Program-made: the position numbers and the translations under genes
The notes under the pieces: model-generated
The model's database searches: none
What the model was told of the DNA's origin: nothing
The model's input: the letters and a program-made list of their open reading frames with translations, nothing else
Assembly: GCF_003096055.1 (NCBI RefSeq)
Contig: NZ_CP029161.1
Location: forward strand, 310,001 to 374,000
From: Buchnera aphidicola (Melanaphis sacchari)
GTDB taxonomy: Bacteria > Pseudomonadota > Gammaproteobacteria > Enterobacterales > Enterobacteriaceae
Direction of reading: 5' to 3'
DNA: 64,000 nt
Shown here: piece after piece, positions 1-10,360 of the stretch
How positions within the stretch are numbered: the stretch's first letter is position 1
How the letters are laid out: the number at the start of each line of letters is the position of its first letter

Positions 1-408
1 TTTTGTTCGCGTTTGACCTAAAGATTCCCAATATTGAATTAACATTTTTATTGCAACTTCAATAGCTATTGATCCAGAATCAGAAAGAAAAACGCAATCT
101 AATTTTTCTGGAGTTAATTTGACTAACTTTCTACACAATGCAATTGCTGCTGGATGAGTAATACCTCCAAACATAACATGGGACATTTTCCGAATTTGTT
201 TTATTAAAGATTTATTTAATATAGGATGATTATAACCATGTATAGTAGACCACCATGAAGACATACCGTCTACTATTTTTTTTCCATTTTGAAGTTTTAA
301 ATGAACACCTTTGGCCGAGATCACCGAATAACAAGGAAGAGGTTTGATTATAGATGAATAAGGATGCCAAATATGCTTATAATCAAACAATATATCAGAT
401 TGATTCAT
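1..408 (-). CDS. bioA: BioA, N-terminal part (cut by window edge)
   Basis: Adenosylmethionine-8-amino-7-oxononanoate aminotransferase, the PLP enzyme that converts KAPA to DAPA with SAM as amino donor in biotin synthesis. Only the first 136 codons are inside the window. The start is the ATG at 408-406 (N-terminus MNQSDILFDYKHIWHPYSS). The IWHPYSS, MSSWW and HVMFGGITH stretches and the PLP-phosphate segment SDSGSIAIEVA, followed by a QYW motif, match BioA closely. It is transcribed divergently from bioB across a 79-bp gap, as in the E. coli bio locus. Nothing visible suggests it is broken; the C-terminal two thirds, including the PLP lysine, cannot be judged. Confidence 0.93.
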   Translation of the reverse strand, partial: MNQSDILFDYKHIWHPYSSIIKPLPCYSVISAKGVHLKLQNGKKIVDGMSSWWSTIHGYNHPILNKSLIKQIRKMSHVMFGGITHPAAIALCRKLVKLTPEKLDCVFLSDSGSIAIEVAIKMLIQYWESLGQTRTK

Positions 409-477
409 TTATTATTTATATATAAAAATATTGAATAGCCTATTATAAACGTTTAATTAAAAAAATCATATTTTTTT

Positions 478-482
478 GGAGG
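478..482 (+). promoter_or_regulatory. Ribosome binding site that decides the bioB start
   Basis: GGAGG lies 5 nt upstream of the ATG at 488. An in-frame TTG at 476 overlaps this Shine-Dalgarno sequence and so is unlikely to be the start. The 409-487 gap between bioA and bioB must hold both divergent promoters; I could not recognise a BirA operator in it. Confidence 0.7.
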
Positions 483-487
483 TCAAT

Positions 488-1516
488 ATGAAAAAATTAT
501 GGACTTTGAAAAACACTAAAAAACTTTTTAACAAACCTTTTTTTGATCTTATGTTTGAAGCTCAGAAAAAACATCGTGAAAATTTTAATCCAAATAAAAT
601 GCAAATCAGTACTTTACTGTCAATTAAAACTGGATCTTGTCCGGAAGATTGTAAATATTGCCCACAAAGTGCAAGGTATAAAACAAGCGTAAAAAAAGAA
701 CCTTTATTAGAAATAAAACAAATTTTAAAAGCTGCAAAACAAGCTAAAAATTCAGGTTCAAATCGATTTTGCATGGGTGCTGCATGGAAAAATCCTAAAG
801 AAAAAGACATGCCATATTTAGAAAAAATTATTTATGAAGTAAAAAAAATGGGGATGGAAACGTGCATGACTTTAGGTACTTTAAATAATTCTCAAGCGAA
901 AAGATTATCTGATGCAGGGCTAGATTTTTATAATCATAATTTAGATACATCTGCTAATTTTTACAAAAGTATTATTACAACTAGAACATATGAAGAGCGT
1001 TTAAATACATTAAAAATCGTTCGCGATTCTGGTATGAAAGTATGTTCTGGGGGGATTATAGGATTAGGAGAAAATACCCAAGATCGAATGGAGTTATTAA
1101 TAGAATTATCTAACTTGCCTACTCCTCCTGAAAGCGTTCCTATAAATATGCTGGTAAAAACACCAGGTACACCTTTAGAAAATGCTCCAGATATAGATGA
1201 ATTTGATTTTATTCGTGTTATTGCAGCGACTCGAATTATGATCCCTAAAGCGTACATTAGATTATCTGCAGGTCGAGAAAATATGAATGAACAAATGCAA
1301 GCAATGTGTTTTATGGCTGGAGCTAATTCTATTTTTTATGGATGCAAATTACTGACTTCAAGTAATCCAAAAAAAGAAAATGATTTAAAACTTTTTAAAA
1401 AATTAAATTTATATTCTAATAATAAAGAAAATAAGTTTTTTAAAAACAATCAAAAAAATTTTTATTTAAAATCTAAAAAAATAAATAAAGAAAAATACTA
1501 TAACGCTGCTATTTAA
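488..1516 (+). CDS. bioB: Biotin synthase BioB
   Basis: Radical SAM enzyme that inserts sulfur into dethiobiotin in the last step of biotin synthesis. The protein has 342 residues from the ATG at 488 (E. coli 346). The radical SAM motif CPEDCKYC supplies Cys51, 55 and 58 for the [4Fe-4S] cluster. The [2Fe-2S] ligands appear in [15 protein letters not shown] and [11 protein letters not shown], with the arginine in RLSAGREN. All catalytic residues I can check are present. The C-terminus is lysine- and asparagine-rich, like much of this genome. In E. coli bioF, bioC and bioD follow; here only bioD does, 157 bp later. Confidence 0.97.
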   Translation: MKKLWTLKNTKKLFNKPFFDLMFEAQKKHRENFNPNKMQISTLLSIKTGSCPEDCKYCPQSARYKTSVKKEPLLEIKQILKAAKQAKNSGSNRFCMGAAWKNPKEKDMPYLEKIIYEVKKMGMETCMTLGTLNNSQAKRLSDAGLDFYNHNLDTSANFYKSIITTRTYEERLNTLKIVRDSGMKVCSGGIIGLGENTQDRMELLIELSNLPTPPESVPINMLVKTPGTPLENAPDIDEFDFIRVIAATRIMIPKAYIRLSAGRENMNEQMQAMCFMAGANSIFYGCKLLTSSNPKKENDLKLFKKLNLYSNNKENKFFKNNQKNFYLKSKKINKEKYYNAAI

Positions 1517-1545
1517 AACAAATAAAAAATATTTTTTTTGATTCG

Positions 1546-1615
1546 AGTAACCAACCATTATATTCTAGTATTAATAAAAATATAAAATACATAGAATAAA
1601 TTGGTTTGAGTTACT
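1546..1615 (+). other. Long imperfect hairpin between bioB and bioD
   Basis: Inverted repeat in the 157-bp bioB-bioD gap. AGTAAC (1546-1551) pairs with GTTACT (1610-1615), a CCAACC/GGTTTG region follows, and the inner stem TATTCTAGTATT (1561-1572) pairs with AATAC-A-TAGAATA (1586-1598). It sits where bioF and bioC lie in E. coli. It could be a transcript-end or processing structure; no U-run follows directly. Confidence 0.5.
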
Positions 1616-1673
1616 TAATTTTTTATTCTTTAAAATTTTTAAAAATTAAACTTTTATTAATAGTAAGTATATT

Positions 1674-2351
1674 ATGATAAAAAAATTTTTTGTTACTGGA
1701 ACTGATACTAATATCGGAAAAACAATTGTAAGTAGTATTTTATTAAAAAAAGCTAGCGAATTAGGTTATAAAACAGCTGGTTATAAACCTGTTTCTTCGG
1801 GAATGATAAAAAAAGAAAACGGTAGTTTTTTTAATCAAGACGTATTAATTTTAAGAAAAAATAGTTCTACTTTATTAAGTGATATAGAAATTAATCCAAT
1901 TTCTTTTATTGAAAATGCGCCACCTCATATATTAAGTATGTTACAAGAAAAAAAAATAGAAAAAAAATATTTATCTCTTTTTTTAAAAAAAATTACTGAA
2001 AAATCTAATTGGATTTTAATCGAGGGTGCTGGCGGATGGTATACGCCTTTATCTCAAAAATATACCTTTTCAGATTGGGTAAAAGAAGAAAAGTTAAAAG
2101 TTGTTTTAGTTGTTGCAATAAAATTAGGATGTATTAATCATGCAATTTTGACTGAAAAAGCAATTTTTTCAGAAAACTTAATTTGCTCAGGATGGATCGC
2201 AAATAATATAAATCCAAATAATAAATACACTTTGTTTTACATTCAAACTTTATTAAATTATATTAAATCACCATTGTTAGGAATCGTCCCTTATTTAAAT
2301 AATGTAAAAGAAATAGATTTTTCAAAAATAAAAATAAAATTACCAATATAA
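1674..2351 (+). CDS. bioD: Dethiobiotin synthetase BioD
   Basis: ATP-dependent carboxylase that closes the ureido ring, converting DAPA to dethiobiotin. The 225 residues match the family's usual length. The N-terminal P-loop reads GTDTNIGKT, the substrate segment is YKPVSSG, and the second conserved segment is EGAGGWYTPLS. It probably shares a transcript with bioB, separated by a 157-bp spacer containing a long hairpin. It converges with glyA, leaving 19 bp between the stop codons. With BioA and BioB it forms a KAPA-to-biotin pathway; BioF and BioC, which make KAPA, are not in this locus. Confidence 0.96.
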   Translation: MIKKFFVTGTDTNIGKTIVSSILLKKASELGYKTAGYKPVSSGMIKKENGSFFNQDVLILRKNSSTLLSDIEINPISFIENAPPHILSMLQEKKIEKKYLSLFLKKITEKSNWILIEGAGGWYTPLSQKYTFSDWVKEEKLKVVLVVAIKLGCINHAILTEKAIFSENLICSGWIANNINPNNKYTLFYIQTLLNYIKSPLLGIVPYLNNVKEIDFSKIKIKLPI

Positions 2352-2370
2352 ATTAGAAAAAAATTATTAT

Positions 2371-3624
2371 TTATTTGTAAACAGGATAATCATTACATAA
2401 TTCTAATACTTCATTTTTTATTTTAAAAATATTTTTTTTGTTTTCAATATCATTTAAAATTTTAATAATCCAATTAGATATTTGAGATACTTCTTTTTCT
2501 TTAAAACCTCTTCTTGTAACAGCCGCTGTTCCAATACGTATTCCAGAAGTTATAAATGGACTTCTCGGATCGTTAGGAACAGTATTTTTGTTAACAACAA
2601 TATTCGCTTTTCCTAAAATATAGTCAGCTTCTTTTCCTGTTATTTTTTTATTTATTAAATTTATTACAAATAAATGATTAAACGTATTTCCAGATACAAT
2701 CTGATAATTATTTTCTAAAAATATTGAAACCATTTTTTTTGCATTAATAATAACTTGCTTTTGATATTCCTTAAAACTCGGATGTAAAGCTTCTTTAAAA
2801 GCAATAGCTTTGGCTGCAATAATATGCATAAGCGGACCGCCTTGACTTCCTGGAAAAACAGATAAATTTAATTTTTGATAAAATTTATCACTACCATTTT
2901 TAGCAATAATTAATCCTCCTCGAGGACCAGCTAAAGTCTTGTGAGTGGTAGTTGTAACAACATGCGCATAATTAATTGGACTCGGATAAAGATTCGTTGC
3001 TACTAAACCAGCTATATGCGCTATATCTACCATAAAATATGCACCTACTTCATCTGCAATATTCCTCATTTTAGACCAATCACAAATACCTGAATATGCT
3101 GAAAATCCACCAATAATCATTTTAGGTTTGTATTTTTTAGCTAAATAGAGTATTTCATTATAATCAATTTGCTCATTTTGATCGACCCCATATGAAACAA
3201 CATTATAAATTTTACCCGAAAAATTTACTGAAGATCCGTGTGTTAAATGCCCTCCATGAGATAATTTCATACCTAATATTGTATCTCCGGGTTTTAATAA
3301 GGCATTATAAACAGCGAAATTTGCTTGTGAACCTGAATGTGGTTGAACATTAGCATAATCTGCATTAAATATTTTTTTTGCTCGATTAATTGCTATTTTT
3401 TCTATAATATCTACATATTGACAACCTCCATAATAACGTTTTTCAGGATATCCTTCTGCATATTTATTAGTTAACTCTGATCCCTGAACATGCATAACAT
3501 AAGGGCTAGCATAATTTTCTGATGCAATTAGTTCTATATGGTTTTCCTGTCTTTTTTGTTCTTTATATATAGCAATTGAAACGGCCTCATCATATTTAAA
3601 TAAATCTATTTTTGTATTAATCAT
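2371..3624 (-). CDS. glyA: Serine hydroxymethyltransferase GlyA
   Basis: PLP enzyme that interconverts serine and glycine and loads one-carbon units onto tetrahydrofolate. It has 417 residues, the same length as E. coli GlyA. The PLP lysine is Lys229 in [15 protein letters not shown]. Other family landmarks are [10 protein letters not shown] near residue 32, the [15 protein letters not shown] substrate loop, and [13 protein letters not shown] near 198. It is last in a minus-strand run with hisS, ispG and rlmN, 50 bp downstream of hisS. The start is the ATG at 3624. Confidence 0.98.
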   Translation of the reverse strand: MINTKIDLFKYDEAVSIAIYKEQKRQENHIELIASENYASPYVMHVQGSELTNKYAEGYPEKRYYGGCQYVDIIEKIAINRAKKIFNADYANVQPHSGSQANFAVYNALLKPGDTILGMKLSHGGHLTHGSSVNFSGKIYNVVSYGVDQNEQIDYNEILYLAKKYKPKMIIGGFSAYSGICDWSKMRNIADEVGAYFMVDIAHIAGLVATNLYPSPINYAHVVTTTTHKTLAGPRGGLIIAKNGSDKFYQKLNLSVFPGSQGGPLMHIIAAKAIAFKEALHPSFKEYQKQVIINAKKMVSIFLENNYQIVSGNTFNHLFVINLINKKITGKEADYILGKANIVVNKNTVPNDPRSPFITSGIRIGTAAVTRRGFKEKEVSQISNWIIKILNDIENKKNIFKIKNEVLELCNDYPVYK

Positions 3625-3674
3625 ATATTTTCCAAAATTTATTTTTAGATAGGAAATACTTTAAAAAATGAACT

Positions 3675-4955
3675 TTATACATTTTTAAAAAATGTTTTAA
3701 TTTTTAACATTAATTCTCTTTCTGAAATATAATCTTCTGTTTTATTTTTGAGATCTTTTATTAAAATACATTTTTTTTCTATTTCATTTGATCCGATTAA
3801 AATTACTATTCGAGCTAAAAAGCTAACAGCATTTTTAATTTTTTTTGAAAGATTGCAATTAGAGAAATCGACAAATATTTTTAACTTGGGATATACATTT
3901 CTAATTTTTTCTGATAAATTTACAGAATAATTTTTATTTAAATCTCCTATGAAAATAATATATATATTAACATTTTCGATTTTGTCAGAAAAGATATTTA
4001 AAGATTTTATTAATAAAGCTAATCTTTCTATTCCTATGGCAAATCCTATAGCTGATGTTTTATTTTCTCCTAATTTTTCAACTAAGGTATCATATCTCCC
4101 CCCTGCACAAATAGTATTTTGTGATTTATTTTCATTAGTTTTCCATTCAAATACAGTATCATTATAATAATCTAATCCTCGTACTAACTTTTGATTATAT
4201 ATATATTTAATATCATGTAATTCTATCATTTTTAATAATTTATTAAAATTACTTCTTGAGATGTCATTAATATAATTTTTTAGTAATGGAGCTTTTTTTA
4301 ATATTTTTTTTAAATGTATATCTTTAGTATCTAAAAGTCGAAATGGATTAGTATATAAACGTTCTTTTGACTCTTGGTTTAATAAATATTCGTATTTTTT
4401 AAGAAATAAAACTAATTCTTTTTCATATTTAACACGATCGTTTAAACTACCAATGGTATTAATTTCTAATTTTACATAATTTTCAATACCTAGTTTCTTC
4501 CATAAACGGAAAGTTAATAAAAGAATTTCTAAATCAATATCTAACTTGTCGCATCCGAATACTTCACCGCCTAGTTGATAAAATTGTCGATATCTACCAC
4601 TTTGCGGTCTTTCATATCTAAACATAGGACCTAAATACCAAAATCGTTTATTTTTTATACATGATATACCTTTTTGAATAATTGCTCTAACACATCCCAC
4701 TGTTCCTTCAGGGCGCAAACTTAAACTATTTCCCTTTTTATCGCTAAAAGAATACATTTCTTTTTTAAGAATATCAGTAACGTCACCAATAGTTCTTTTA
4801 AATATACTAGTCGGCTCTAAAATAGGTAATCTAATTTCTTGATAACAATAGCTATTTAATACTTCTTTTAAAGTTTTTTCTATTTTTTTCCAAATAGTTA
4901 ATTCTTCAGGAAAATAATCATGCATTCCTCGGATTGAATTAATTTTTTTTTTCAC
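3675..4955 (-). CDS. hisS: Histidyl-tRNA synthetase HisS
   Basis: Class II aminoacyl-tRNA synthetase that charges tRNA-His. It has 426 residues (E. coli 424). Motif 2 includes [12 protein letters not shown] and [17 protein letters not shown]. The histidine-specific segments are [12 protein letters not shown] and [13 protein letters not shown], and motif 3 is [11 protein letters not shown]. The start is a GTG at 4955; the reading [14 protein letters not shown] matches the family N-terminus. An A10 run (coding strand, 4943-4952) follows the start codon directly and stays in frame here, so transcription slippage would damage rather than repair this gene. Confidence 0.97.
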   Translation of the reverse strand: MKKKINSIRGMHDYFPEELTIWKKIEKTLKEVLNSYCYQEIRLPILEPTSIFKRTIGDVTDILKKEMYSFSDKKGNSLSLRPEGTVGCVRAIIQKGISCIKNKRFWYLGPMFRYERPQSGRYRQFYQLGGEVFGCDKLDIDLEILLLTFRLWKKLGIENYVKLEINTIGSLNDRVKYEKELVLFLKKYEYLLNQESKERLYTNPFRLLDTKDIHLKKILKKAPLLKNYINDISRSNFNKLLKMIELHDIKYIYNQKLVRGLDYYNDTVFEWKTNENKSQNTICAGGRYDTLVEKLGENKTSAIGFAIGIERLALLIKSLNIFSDKIENVNIYIIFIGDLNKNYSVNLSEKIRNVYPKLKIFVDFSNCNLSKKIKNAVSFLARIVILIGSNEIEKKCILIKDLKNKTEDYISERELMLKIKTFFKNV

Positions 4956-4999
4956 TTTTTTCTCTTATTATAAAATATTTTTAACTTAATTATTAGCAA

Positions 5000-6103
5000 T
5001 TAAGCATCATTACTTAACTTCTCTAGCAATGCTACTTTCTTTCGAATTTGAATTTCTAATTCATCAACTATATCTTTATTATCAATTTTATTTTTTTGAC
5101 GAACTCCATCTTTATATAACGCGCTTTTTTTTGAATTACCTGCAATTCCCAGAGATGCTATTTTAGCTTCACCAATTCCATTGACAATACAACCAATAAT
5201 TGAAACATCCATAGATATAGAGATATCTTCTAGTTTTTTTTCTAATCTCTTTACAACGTCAATTACATCAAACTCTTGTCTAGAACAAGTGGGGCAAGCA
5301 ATAAAATTAATACCTCTTTTTCTAATTCCTAAAGTTTTTAAAATATCATAACCAACTTTTACTTCTTCCACAGGATCTGCTGCGAGAGAAATCCGTAAAG
5401 TATCTCCAATACCCTCTGATAGTAACGTCGCAATACCAATAGAAGATTTTACTGTTCCATTTCTTATGCCACCAGCTTCCGTTATTCCAATATGTATTGG
5501 TTGTGTGATTTTTTTTGATAAAATTTGATTAGCCTTAATTGTTGAAAAAACATCAGATGTCTTGATACTTACTTTAAATTGAGAAAAATTTAAAGTATCT
5601 AAAAACTCGACATGTCTAATAGCTGATTCAACTAAAGCATCTGGAGTAGGGAATTTGTATTTTTTGAGAATATCACGTTCTAGCGATCCAGAATTAACAC
5701 CAATACGAATGGGTATATTTTTATCTTTTGCATGATTTATTATTTCAGAAATTCTTTTTTTATTTCCAATATTACCTGGATTAATTCTTAAACAATCAGC
5801 TCCATTTTTTATTGATTTAATAGCTAATCTATAATCAAAATGTATATCTGCTATTAATGGTACATCTACTGATTTTTTAATTACGCTAAATGCTGCAACT
5901 GCTTCTAATGTCGGAATAGATACACGCACAATATCTGCACCTACTCGTTTTAATGAGATAATTTGTTCTATAGTTTTATTTATGTCTTCTGTATGTGTAT
6001 TAGTCATAGATTGAATGCTGATAGGAGCATTGTTTCCAATCGCTATATTTCCAATATAAATACGATTAGATTTTCTTCTATTAATATTTTTATATCGATT
6101 CAT
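5000..6103 (-). CDS. ispG: HMBPP synthase IspG (GcpE)
   Basis: Iron-sulfur enzyme of the MEP isoprenoid pathway that converts methylerythritol cyclodiphosphate to HMBPP. It has 367 residues (E. coli 372). The [4Fe-4S] cysteines are in [12 protein letters not shown] and [12 protein letters not shown]. The N-terminal TIM-barrel motif [13 protein letters not shown] and the RVSIPT and [10 protein letters not shown] segments are typical. It lies between hisS and rlmN as in E. coli, with rodZ missing. Its pathway partners Dxr and UppS are encoded later in this window. Confidence 0.97.
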   Translation of the reverse strand: MNRYKNINRRKSNRIYIGNIAIGNNAPISIQSMTNTHTEDINKTIEQIISLKRVGADIVRVSIPTLEAVAAFSVIKKSVDVPLIADIHFDYRLAIKSIKNGADCLRINPGNIGNKKRISEIINHAKDKNIPIRIGVNSGSLERDILKKYKFPTPDALVESAIRHVEFLDTLNFSQFKVSIKTSDVFSTIKANQILSKKITQPIHIGITEAGGIRNGTVKSSIGIATLLSEGIGDTLRISLAADPVEEVKVGYDILKTLGIRKRGINFIACPTCSRQEFDVIDVVKRLEKKLEDISISMDVSIIGCIVNGIGEAKIASLGIAGNSKKSALYKDGVRQKNKIDNKDIVDELEIQIRKKVALLEKLSNDA

Positions 6104-6142
6104 ATTTTTTTACGTACAATTTATTTATTAAATTTTTTATAT

Positions 6143-7239
6143 TTATATATAATTATCAATATTTTTATTGATTACATTTCCTGTTAACTGACCGCAAGCA
6201 GCATTAATATCTTGACCTCTATTTTTCCTAATAGTTGTATTAAATCCTTTCTTTCTTAGAATACTTGCAAAAATATTAATTCTATTAAGAGTACTGCATA
6301 TAAAATTAGCACCTTTAAAAAAATTCCATGGAATAAGATTAATTTTGCTTGGTATTTTTTTTAAAAGATGAGCTAATTCGAAAGCATTGTGATTCGAATC
6401 ATTAATATTTTTAAGCATTACATATTCTACAGTTACTCCACCTCTATTTGCGCTTGAACATTTTAAATATTTAGATACTGCCTTCAAAAAAGATTCAATT
6501 TTATATTTTTTATTAATTGGCATAATTTTATCTCTAATAAAATTATTTGGAGCATGTAAAGAAATGGCTAAATTGATATCAATTACTTTTCTTAATTTTT
6601 CTAATGCAGGAACCACTCCAGAAGTTGAAAGCGTAACACGACGTTTTGACAATGAAAATCCATGTTTATCTAAAATAATTTTTATAGAAGAAATAACGTT
6701 TTTTATGTTAAATAAAGGTTCTCCCATACCCATAAATACTACGTTAGTAATACATTTTTTTCTCTTTTCTTTTAATATTTTGTTTGCTTGCCAAATTTGA
6801 GAAATAATTTCAGAAACTGTTAAATTTCTATTAAAACCTTGCTGACCAGTAGCACAAAATTTACAGTTTAAAAAACACCCTATTTGCGAAGAAATGCATA
6901 ATGTGGAACGTTTTTTTTCTGGTATGTAAACAGTTTCTATTTTTTGATTATTAATTGATGTAATCCATTTTATTGTTCCGTCAGATGAAATTTTTTCTTC
7001 AGAAAAATTTGTTGCATAAATATAAGCTTTTTCATGTAATTTTTTTCTAGTTTCTTTTTTTAAATTTGACATTAAATTAAAATCATTATAATAAAAATTA
7101 TAAATCCATTTCATAATTTGCTTAGTAGTAAAATTTTTTCCGCCAATAGATAAAACAAAAGATTGCATTGCTTTGTAATCTAAATCTAACAAATTGACTT
7201 TTTCAGTTTCAGATTTAGAAAAAAAGTTTTTTTTTTCAT
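6143..7239 (-). CDS. rlmN: RlmN methyltransferase, frame interrupted at an A10 tract after the start
   Basis: Radical SAM enzyme that methylates C2 of A2503 in 23S rRNA and A37 in some tRNAs. The CFLNCKFC cluster motif and the C-terminal catalytic cysteine in INAACGQLTG are present. The ATG at 7239 has a good Shine-Dalgarno (AAAGGATC) but is followed by ten A residues (7227-7236) that put it out of frame and give a 17-codon dead end. With one more A the N-terminus reads MKKKNFFSKSETEKVNLLDL, which aligns with the NLLDLNRQQM region of E. coli RlmN. The only in-frame start without slippage is a TTG at 7192, which has no Shine-Dalgarno. I infer that the ATG is used and the tract is read by slippage, or that the tract length is a sequencing error. 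Confidence 0.88.
7227..7236 (-). repeat. A10 tract breaking the rlmN frame
   Basis: Ten consecutive A on the coding strand, directly after the likely rlmN start codon. Eleven (or eight) would restore the frame. Confidence 0.85.
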
Positions 7240-7475
7240 TATAGATCCTTTAAATTAATTAAATATTAATATATTAAATGGTATGCATAAACTATTATAG
7301 TTTTAACTAACATGAAAACAAATGAAAAAAAATATATTTTTTTAAAAAAATTTTTTAAGAATTAAAATATTAAAGATATATAAATCATGATAAAATTAAC
7401 TAATCTTTTTATTAAAAATAATCTTAAAAACAGATTAATAACTAATAAAATGTTTTAAAAATTTAGGAGTACTAT

Positions 7476-8264
7476 ATGCATCCTATGTTAAATATTGCTA
7501 TTCGTGCAGTTCGAAAAGGGGGTAATGTTATCATTCAAAATTATGATACACAAAAATTTATCAAAGAAGACATTACTAGAAAAAAAAATTTTATTGAAAA
7601 CGTAAGCTATAAAACGTATAAATCAATTAGTGAAATTATTTATAAAGCATATCCAAATCACACTATTTTAAATAATATCGATCCTCTAAGAAATGAAAAA
7701 AATATTTCATGGATTGTTCATGAACTAGATGGAAAAAACAATTTTATCAAAAATTTTCCGCATTTTTGTGTATCTATTACAGTATTAATTAAAAACAATC
7801 CGGAAATATCAGTAATATATGATCCGTTAAGAAACGATCTATTTACATCTGTTAAAGGGCAAGGATCTCAATTGAATGGTTATCGAATACGTTGCTCGGA
7901 TGTTAGTTCATTAAATTGTGCTACAATTGCTTTTAATTTAACTTCAAAATATTACAATAATCAATTTTTATCTTATCTTAAATTATATAAAAAATTACTT
8001 CAATCTGGCATTGATTTAAGATGTACGGGATCTAGTATGCTAGACATAGCATATGTATCTTCTGGTAGAATAGATTGCTTATTTAACTTTAATTTGAAAC
8101 CTATTAATTTTTTAATAGGCAAACTGCAGGCACAAGAATCAGGATGTTTAATTAACGACCTTACAGAAAACAATAAATTTTCTCATCATAATTACACCAA
8201 TTTAATTGGTAGTTCAAAATGTATTCGTTTAATTACTGAAAAAATAAGAGAAAATTATTTTTAA
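7476..8264 (+). CDS. suhB: SuhB (inositol monophosphatase family) with degenerate active site
   Basis: The 262-residue protein aligns from end to end with E. coli SuhB (267): N-terminus MHPMLNIAIRAVRKGG, core PHFCVSITV, YDPLRNDLF and GQGSQLNGYR. Catalytic residues of the IMPase family are largely gone. Glu67 is Asn67, Asp84 is His82 (WIVHELDGKNNF in place of WVIDPLDGTTNF), Asp44 is Ser, and the WD motif holding Asp212 is IN. Only Asp87 (here Asp85) remains. In E. coli SuhB also joins the Nus complex at rRNA operons, and that role does not need phosphatase activity. I infer that the antitermination or ribosome-assembly role is what is kept. A strong Shine-Dalgarno (AGGAG, 7465-7469) precedes the start. 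Confidence 0.94.
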   Translation: MHPMLNIAIRAVRKGGNVIIQNYDTQKFIKEDITRKKNFIENVSYKTYKSISEIIYKAYPNHTILNNIDPLRNEKNISWIVHELDGKNNFIKNFPHFCVSITVLIKNNPEISVIYDPLRNDLFTSVKGQGSQLNGYRIRCSDVSSLNCATIAFNLTSKYYNNQFLSYLKLYKKLLQSGIDLRCTGSSMLDIAYVSSGRIDCLFNFNLKPINFLIGKLQAQESGCLINDLTENNKFSHHNYTNLIGSSKCIRLITEKIRENYF

Positions 8265-9290
8265 ATATTTAGTTATTCTTAAAGAAAATATTTATAAATC
8301 ATTTAAAAAAACTATTTATTATATAATATCTGATTAATTTTTAAATAAAATTTTTCTTGAAAAGAATATTAATTTTATTAAAAAAATACTATATGTTTGT
8401 GACTATCAATTCAAAAAATTTAAATTAAATATTTTAACTTTAGAAAAAAATACTCAAATTTAAATAATTTTTTTATTAGAAATTATCTATTTAATCATAA
8501 TATAAAAAATTTATTTTTTAAAAAAAGTTAGCTCAAAATAGATTATTTAAAATGCCATGTATTGTAATTTTTACATGGTATACTAGATAAAAATAAATTT
8601 TAAATATAGATTTAAAATTTTATATTTTTGTAATTTATCGTATATCATTTTTATATTGAATTTAATTATTAGATAATCTTTGATAAAAAAATAATATTTT
8701 TTAACTTTATAACAAAAGAAAAAATATTTGTCATTTTATAAACATTTTTTAATAATTTGCATTCTAAACAGTTTGAAGTTCTATGAATTAAATTTAATTG
8801 AATTAACTATAATGTTAAAACTTTTTAATATATTAAAAATAAATAATCAATTCTAAAATAGAATTTATTTATATAGATCTAATTAATTTTATTAAAATTA
8901 CTTAACTAAATTTAGAAAGATAATTTTTAATACATTCCTTAAAATAAGATAATACTACCATGCTTTCTAAATTTTAATTGATGAATAAATATAAAACAAA
9001 TTTTTACTAAAATTTTTTTAAAATAGAAAGTATTTTTTATTAATTCGGACGTAATTTGAAAAATTTTTATTTTTATAAGAATTAATTATTTTTCTCTTAA
9101 ATAAAAATTTTTTTAAATTTGTTTTATAAAAAATTATAAAATTATTTTTTAAGTTATAATTTAATTTTATAATTTATATCGAAATATAGAAGTATATTTT
9201 TATTTCATATTAGAAATGTATTCAATTTTTTTATTTTAAATAGGTTATATGATACTTCAATATAAATATTGTTAAATTTAGGACTTTTAT
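8265..9290. other. Gene-free 1 kb AT-rich spacer
   Basis: No open frame of useful length and no recognisable protein or RNA in 1,026 bp between the convergent genes suhB and sohB. This is the longest non-coding stretch in the window. In E. coli topA lies downstream of sohB on the same strand, so this spacer occupies the slot where topA would be and may be its eroded remains. I could not recognise any topA motif. The one clear structure is the hairpin at 8552-8581. Confidence 0.75.
8552..8581 (+). terminator. Possible terminator hairpin in the suhB-sohB spacer
   Basis: ATGCCATGTA (8552-8561) pairs with TACATGGTAT (8572-8581): ten base pairs including one G-U, with a 10-nt loop. It is unusually GC-containing for this spacer and lies about 290 bp past suhB. 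No strong T-run follows, so it could instead be a conserved RNA structure. Confidence 0.4.
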
Positions 9291-10313
9291 TTAAAACAAT
9301 TTTTTTAAAATTAATTGTATTCTTTTAAAAATATAATCAGTTAAATTAAACAATCTTTTTTTATTGTAAATAAATTTTATACTTAATAAATTATATTCAT
9401 TTATTTTAGACATTAAAATATCATCACTTGTATTAATTTCATCTACTAATTTTTTTTCAAAAGCTATTTTTCCCAACCAATGTTCTCCATTAGAAATTTC
9501 ATTAATATTTACAATAGGTCGCATTTCTTTAATAAACTGTTTAAAAAGGTTATGTGTTGCATTTAATTCTTGACGAAATTTATGACGCATTAAATCAGTA
9601 TTATTTCCAAACATAGTTAAAGTTCTTTTATAATCACCTGCAGTATGTAGTTCCATATCAATATTATTTTTTTTTAATAATCTATAAAAATTAGGCAACT
9701 GAGCAACAACTCCTATTGAACCTACTATAGAAAATGGAGCTGAAACTATGCGATTGGCTACACATGCCATCATATATCCACCACTAGCTGCAATTTTATC
9801 GATGCAAATAATTAAATGTATATCGTGTTTACGTAATCTCTGCAATTGAGATGCTGCTAAACCATATCCGTGAACCACACCTCCAGAACTTTCTAAGCGT
9901 AATAGAACTTCATCATTTTTATTAGCGGTCATAATAATCAGAGATATTTCTTTTCTTAATCCAGTTACTTTAGTAGCATTTATATCGCCCTTAAAATCTA
10001 ATATAAATAGAGTTTTTTTTGATTTTTTAAGGAACTGATTTGCATTAAATTTTTTTCTAAAATTTTTAAGAAATTCTTTATTTTTTTTTGTTTTTTTTTG
10101 TAACCAAATTTTTTTTTCAAATTTATTCATTTTTAATAAAAAAATGCTATCTTTTGCTTGATTATAGTAATTCTCTAATAAAGTTATTTTAAATTTTTTT
10201 TGATCTTTTGATCTTTTTTTTATCCTATTGTAAAACAATAAAATTGCAATAACAAAAACAAAGAAAGTAGCAGTTTTTAATAAAAATAATCCATAATTTA
10301 AAATTAAATTCAC
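9291..10313 (-). CDS. sohB: SohB, inner-membrane S49 family peptidase
   Basis: Probable periplasm-facing serine protease of the SppA/SohB family. It has 340 residues (E. coli 349). An N-terminal membrane helix covers about residues 8-28 (LFLLKTATFFVFVIAILLF), followed by a lysine-rich linker. The catalytic domain includes RLESSGGVVHGYGLAASQLQ, the Ser-containing AASGGYMMACVA and VGSIGVVAQ. The start is a GTG at 10313 with Shine-Dalgarno AAAGG about 8 nt upstream; MNLILNYGLFLLK matches the E. coli N-terminus. It lies 47 bp downstream of rluB. Its true substrate is unknown in the family. Confidence 0.94.
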   Translation of the reverse strand: MNLILNYGLFLLKTATFFVFVIAILLFYNRIKKRSKDQKKFKITLLENYYNQAKDSIFLLKMNKFEKKIWLQKKTKKNKEFLKNFRKKFNANQFLKKSKKTLFILDFKGDINATKVTGLRKEISLIIMTANKNDEVLLRLESSGGVVHGYGLAASQLQRLRKHDIHLIICIDKIAASGGYMMACVANRIVSAPFSIVGSIGVVAQLPNFYRLLKKNNIDMELHTAGDYKRTLTMFGNNTDLMRHKFRQELNATHNLFKQFIKEMRPIVNINEISNGEHWLGKIAFEKKLVDEINTSDDILMSKINEYNLLSIKFIYNKKRLFNLTDYIFKRIQLILKKLF

Positions 10314-10360
10314 ACAATTAACCTTTTAAAAAATTAAAATATTTTAAAATAAATAAATAT

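Noticed and set aside
476-487. TTG start for bioB four codons upstream
   Set aside because: It overlaps the GGAGG ribosome site of the ATG at 488, and the ATG gives the family N-terminus.
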